Shown here piece by piece: positions 6,410-9,332 of a stretch of DNA of 9,332 nucleotides. Each line of letters begins with the position of its first letter. The stretch's first letter is position 1. This DNA comes from CAZKRU01 sp964555235. GTDB lineage: Bacteria; Verrucomicrobiota; Verrucomicrobiia; Methylacidiphilales; CAMAQI01. The notes under the pieces were generated by a model. The model ran no database searches and was not told the DNA's origin. It was given only the letters and a program-made list of their open reading frames with translations. Both the position numbers and the translations under genes were made by a program. The stretch lies in assembly GCA_964555235.1 (NCBI GenBank), contig CAZKRU010000115.1, positions 1-9,332 on the forward strand. The letters are read 5' to 3'.

Positions 6410-8042
6410 CGTCGTCGGGAGTAGCTTCATCTGGAGCGTCACTGTTTACATCTATGGGTCGCACGATTTTCTCAACGAAGGCGATTTCTTCTTCTGAAAG
6501 ATTGTATTTCGCGTAGAGATCTGCATCGGTCCAATGCCGCGTCCACTTCTGCGCAGGAACGAAAGCATAGACCTTGCGAGTAGCATCTTGCGAAGGCTTG
6601 TGCATTAACACTAAAAAACGTGTAAGTCGGCAAGCCAAGTAGGATGAAACGCTATTAGCCTCGCTCTTGGAACTGAGTGGTCCAATACAAAGGTAAGTCT
6701 CAGTAGAGATTGAGCCGGGTTCGCCAACAAAGGAGCGCCCTAAAACCCGACTCGGCATCGGGTCGCTACCAGCACCGTAGGCTTTACTAATAAAGACCTT
6801 CCAAGAATTAATAAGCTCCGTGCCGACCGTGATGGCGCTACTTGGCGTGTAGCCTGAACCACCGTTTTGATAAACCAGCACATCGCCGTCGTATTTAGTC
6901 GTCTTGCCTTTGAACTTAGTTTCAAGTCCAAATGGCTTTCGCGAGCTGACCAGTTTGTCAAAACGTTTAGCTTCGGGCAATGAAAGTGATCCTGAGTGTC
7001 CTGTTTCAGTAGTGATAATCTTCTTTAAAATTGGTATGGCCTCATTAAAGCGGATGAAAACATCTGCGCCTTCTTGAAGTAGGGAGCGTGTGGCTATAGA
7101 GGTCGGCCAGTCTTTAAAATGTGTCGCAACGCGGCATAACCCAGAGTTATCTCTGTCCCAAAGGAAGGAACATACGCCCCCTCTGAGATCCACGCCAGGG
7201 AAAACCTCGGCACTTAACAAGTAGTCGTCCATCGAGCGGATACGCGCGTCAGTCAGCATAGACTCTCGAAAATCGTCTAATCCCTTGCCACCTGCAAACC
7301 AGCGGGAAGGAATTACCAGCGAGAGATAGCGTGGCTCTAGCTTCTTCGCCTGTTCGACGAACAAATGATAAATTGGTGCGGCGCTTTTTTTAAAGCCCCC
7401 GTCGTCCATTTGATACGGTGGATTTCCGATGATTACGTCAAATTGCATATTGTCTCCAAATATCTTGGCCAGCCGAGTTTTGATGTTGTCGGTGTGAATG
7501 AACGTGTAGGCATGGGTTTCAAGGCCTTTGGCACGATCGAAAACGGATCGTCCTGCTCCGCAAAACTTGCATTTGTCACCATTCCACATGTGTTTGATGC
7601 GCTTAAACCAGATGTTCCCATCGTCGCTGGTGAAGGATTTGGCGATGGAGTGCCTGCCGTTGGCGTGCTTGGAGCAATACACGCTGCGTCGTGCAAGCAG
7701 GCCGGTGATCTGCGTGATTCCGATGCCGAACACCTGCTTCGTCAGGATGTGGTTCACTCGTTTCTCCAGATCCGGAATCTGGGTCTCCAATCCTCCGGTA
7801 AGGCGGCGGGTGATCTCGCGCAAAAACACGCCTGATTTCGTGCAGGGATCGAGAAACGTCACCGCCGGGTCGGCCCAGAGGTTCGCACCGCCGTGGTTGG
7901 AGGCCCACGCTTCGGTCAGCGTGTCGAGCATCCGGTTGGCAAACTCAGGCGGCGTGAACACCTCGTCGTTGGAGAGGTTCGCGATGCAGGTCAGCACATC
8001 CGGATTGCGCTGACGCAAGGTAAAGCTGGCTTGCTCGCTCAT
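6402..8042 (-). CDS. Eco57I-like N6-adenine DNA methylase, large subunit
   Basis: The 546-residue protein shows the gamma-class methylase order: NDEVFTPPEFANRMLDTL (25-42, motif X region), a divergent motif I FLDPCTKSGVFL (63-74; the usual form is DPACGSG), and the catalytic motif IV IGNPPY (205-210), followed by a long variable region likely to recognise the target. A possible zinc site uses Cys123, Cys158 and Cys161 (KCKFCGA) plus nearby histidines. It should methylate adenine in the recognition sequence and may also help specify restriction. The ATG overlaps the upstream subunit's stop by 4 bp (ATGA), and its own end overlaps the helicase start by 8 bp. Base composition drops from about 58-62% to about 38-50% G+C at roughly 7620 and recovers at the helicase start, so the catalytic and recognition part appears to have another origin than the N-terminus. 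Confidence 0.88.
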   Translation of the reverse strand: MSEQASFTLRQRNPDVLTCIANLSNDEVFTPPEFANRMLDTLTEAWASNHGGANLWADPAVTFLDPCTKSGVFLREITRRLTGGLETQIPDLEKRVNHILTKQVFGIGITQITGLLARRSVYCSKHANGRHSIAKSFTSDDGNIWFKRIKHMWNGDKCKFCGAGRSVFDRAKGLETHAYTFIHTDNIKTRLAKIFGDNMQFDVIIGNPPYQMDDGGFKKSAAPIYHLFVEQAKKLEPRYLSLVIPSRWFAGGKGLDDFRESMLTDARIRSMDDYLLSAEVFPGVDLRGGVCSFLWDRDNSGLCRVATHFKDWPTSIATRSLLQEGADVFIRFNEAIPILKKIITTETGHSGSLSLPEAKRFDKLVSSRKPFGLETKFKGKTTKYDGDVLVYQNGGSGYTPSSAITVGTELINSWKVFISKAYGAGSDPMPSRVLGRSFVGEPGSISTETYLCIGPLSSKSEANSVSSYLACRLTRFLVLMHKPSQDATRKVYAFVPAQKWTRHWTDADLYAKYNLSEEEIAFVEKIVRPIDVNSDAPDEATPDDDE

Positions 8043-8725
8043 GGCGTCACCTCCGACCCGGCTGAGGCCAACTCGCCCACCGTCATCGGCGGGTAGGTTT
8101 TGGCCGGAGTGAATATCTCGTGCATGCCGAGGTGAGCGAAAAGCGATCCCTCGGCGCTGAAGGCCGATGACTGGGTAAGGTTATCGAAGCGGAAGTCGCG
8201 ACGCTGAAACCGGCCTTTGCCCAAATAACCCCACTCGGCGAAAGTGATCGGCAGGGCATCGTGGGTGCGCATCGTCAGCGCGTCACCATGGACAAGGTTT
8301 TGCGAAAGCACGTAGAATGCGGCCCGATACAGGTCGTCCGCCGGAGCAAGGGTCAGATACTCGGCGAAAATATCCAGCAAGTTGGCGCGACATTCGACGA
8401 TGTTGTCCGGCAGCAGTTCGATCCCGTAAACGCACATCAGCGCGAGCAGCGCATAGTGCCGCCGCTCGAAGTCGGACTTGCCGTATTTGAGTTCCACGGC
8501 GGCGAGTTTGCGCCGCAGGATTTGCACGAGGAAATTACCGCTCCCGCAGGCCGACTCCAAAAAACGCGAGTCGATGCGCTCTGTCTCGCCCTTCACCAAG
8601 TCGAGCATGGCCGTGACCAGCCACGCAGGGGTGAAAACCTCCCCATGGTCGGCGACACGTTGTTTGGATTTTACCAAGCTCATGAGCAAATTCGCTGTCA
8701 TTTTCCAGAAAGTTTCACAAAACAT
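8039..8725 (-). CDS. N6-adenine methylase-like small subunit (SAM-binding, no NPPY)
   Basis: The protein has 228 residues. HGEVFTPAWLV (27-37) is the usual methylase N-terminal motif. FLESACGSGNFLVQIL (55-70) is motif I for S-adenosylmethionine binding, with Ser where Pro is usual. YGIELLPDNIVECRANLL (100-117) is motif II, and NLVHGDAL (143-150) is motif III-like. The chain then passes to ITFAEWGYLGKGRFQRRDFR without an (N/D)PPY/F catalytic motif, so it cannot be a complete methylase as read. It probably works with the large subunit. The ATG at 8723-8725 has AGGAG directly against it, which is too close to be ideal. ATGs at 8701 and 8683 are alternatives; the conserved part starts near LVKSKQRVADHGEVF. 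It is the first gene of the R-M operon, overlaps the next by ATGA, and is divergent from the XRE regulator. Confidence 0.85.
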   Translation of the reverse strand: MFCETFWKMTANLLMSLVKSKQRVADHGEVFTPAWLVTAMLDLVKGETERIDSRFLESACGSGNFLVQILRRKLAAVELKYGKSDFERRHYALLALMCVYGIELLPDNIVECRANLLDIFAEYLTLAPADDLYRAAFYVLSQNLVHGDALTMRTHDALPITFAEWGYLGKGRFQRRDFRFDNLTQSSAFSAEGSLFAHLGMHEIFTPAKTYPPMTVGELASAGSEVTP

Positions 8726-8755
8726 CTCCTAGACGAATATGAGCTACTAGCAAGA

Positions 8756-9250
8756 ATGGAGTTGGATCAGGGGACGGGGGAATCTACGGTTTCGGGCATG
8801 AGCCGTTTTTCCCATGAATTGGCGCTCTGTTTGGACCGATTGGGGATGAAACAGGTGGATTTGGAAAGAACGACCGGGATTCAGAAGTCAATTCTCTCCA
8901 AGTACAAACGCGGATCGTTGGCCATTACCCCGGCCAAGCTCCAACAGCTTTGTAAGAAACTTCCGAAATCGGAGGGGACCCGGCTCGTCATCGCATTTTT
9001 GCAGGATCAACTTCCCGTCTGGGCGGTCGATTGGATTCGCATTGAACCGGTGGATCCCACGTCAAAAATCAAGGAATTAGAGGATGCCACGCCTTTGCGA
9101 CTGGCCTCTCCCGTTCGTGCCGCCGTGGAAGGACTCGCCCGATGCTCCACGGAATCAGCACAAGTCGCCGATCTTTTGCTTCAATTGCATACCTGCCTGC
9201 GACCGAATCAGTCGAAATATTCCATCCCCCGCCGCCGTAAAACAAATTAG
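8756..9250 (+). CDS. XRE-family helix-turn-helix regulator
   Basis: The protein has 164 residues from ATG 8756, or 150 from ATG 8798 (MSRFSHELALCLDRLGMKQ). The frame stays open further upstream into the methylase gene, but that part is antisense shadow. The helix-turn-helix spans about 18-69: ELALCLDRLGMKQVDLERTT, then the recognition segment GIQKSILSKYKRGSL, then LQQLCKKL. The C-terminal half (90-164) has no recognised domain and ends in a basic tail (PRRRKTN). Neither start has a strong ribosome binding site. It faces away from the R-M operon with only 30 nt between the proposed starts (72 nt if it begins at 8798). That placement is typical of C-protein-like controllers that delay restriction until methylation is established. 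The role is inference from position. Confidence 0.8.
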   Translation: MELDQGTGESTVSGMSRFSHELALCLDRLGMKQVDLERTTGIQKSILSKYKRGSLAITPAKLQQLCKKLPKSEGTRLVIAFLQDQLPVWAVDWIRIEPVDPTSKIKELEDATPLRLASPVRAAVEGLARCSTESAQVADLLLQLHTCLRPNQSKYSIPRRRKTN

Positions 9251-9270
9251 GGGGGGGAATAAGAGATTCC

Positions 9271-9321
9271 TCACACCAAGCTCCTGCCCGTGGAACGTGC
9301 TGACACGGTTGTGAAGTGGAT
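9271..9321 (+). repeat. 51-bp dispersed direct repeat, copy B
   Basis: This copy matches 45 of 51 positions of copy A at 1798-1848, in the same orientation. The hairpin stem CCGTG (9288-9292) and CACGG (9304-9308) is kept around a changed 11-nt loop. The frame equivalent to that of copy A is open from just after a TAA at 9260-9262 to the window end, reading HTKLLPVERADTVVKWIHLS with no ATG. A run of eight G (9250-9257) separates it from the regulator gene. Confidence 0.75.
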
Positions 9322-9332
9322 TCATCTCTCGC

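Noticed and set aside
8261..8755. Upstream extension of the XRE regulator frame into the methylase gene
   Set aside because: This part is antisense to the small methylase subunit, and the helix-turn-helix domain begins only near 8800. The start was placed at 8756, with 8798 as an alternative.
1798..9321. The 51-bp direct repeats as integrase attachment sites or IS ends
   Set aside because: No tRNA end, integrase or transposase is present and no terminal inverted repeats are seen. They are kept only as dispersed repeats.
1..9332. CRISPR array, tRNA or rRNA genes
   Set aside because: No regularly spaced repeats with unique spacers were seen, and no segment showed tRNA or rRNA features on either strand by eye.

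Overview
The window looks like part of a defence or accessory island from a Gram-negative-type bacterium. I cannot name the organism. The short period-9 intergenic repeats at the left edge and the dispersed 51-bp repeat have the flavour of PVC-group (Verrucomicrobiota-like) or similar environmental genomes, but that is a weak inference. No tRNA, rRNA, CRISPR array, integrase or transposase is visible.

Layout. All genes except the right-most regulator (and one doubtful small frame) read on the minus strand. (1) 1-142: intergenic, with two short period-9 tandem repeats in opposite orientation. (2) 143-1618: a hipBA toxin-antitoxin operon, a HipB-like repressor followed by a HipA kinase with its catalytic residues intact. 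Upstream lie three near-identical palindromes whose centres are exactly 49 bp apart, probably HipB operators. (3) 1742-2036: spacer holding a possible 58-codon plus-strand frame that contains a 51-bp repeat found again at the right end of the window. (4) 2037-3709: three AT-richer genes of unknown function. One may be a papain-fold-like protein, and one is interrupted by a single frameshift at a G/C run. (5) 3719-8725: a three-gene restriction-modification operon: a small N6-adenine methylase subunit with the SAM-binding motif, a larger Eco57I-like methylase subunit with the NPPY motif, and an SF2 helicase with an N-terminal GIY-YIG-type domain. The genes overlap by 4 and 8 bp. After the helicase stop comes an in-frame 50-codon stretch that looks like the tail of another methylase. 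(6) 8756-9250: a divergent XRE-family regulator, probably controlling the R-M operon. (7) 9271-9321: the second copy of the 51-bp repeat.

How it may work. The methylase subunits would mark host DNA. The helicase, with the GIY-YIG domain as its only visible nuclease candidate, would translocate on and cut unmarked DNA. The XRE protein may time expression. HipBA next door adds an independent growth-arrest module. The most interesting points are the division of methylase motifs between two subunits, a sharp composition change inside the large methylase consistent with a swapped catalytic/target-recognition region, the in-frame methylase-like remnant behind the helicase, and the evenly spaced hip operators.
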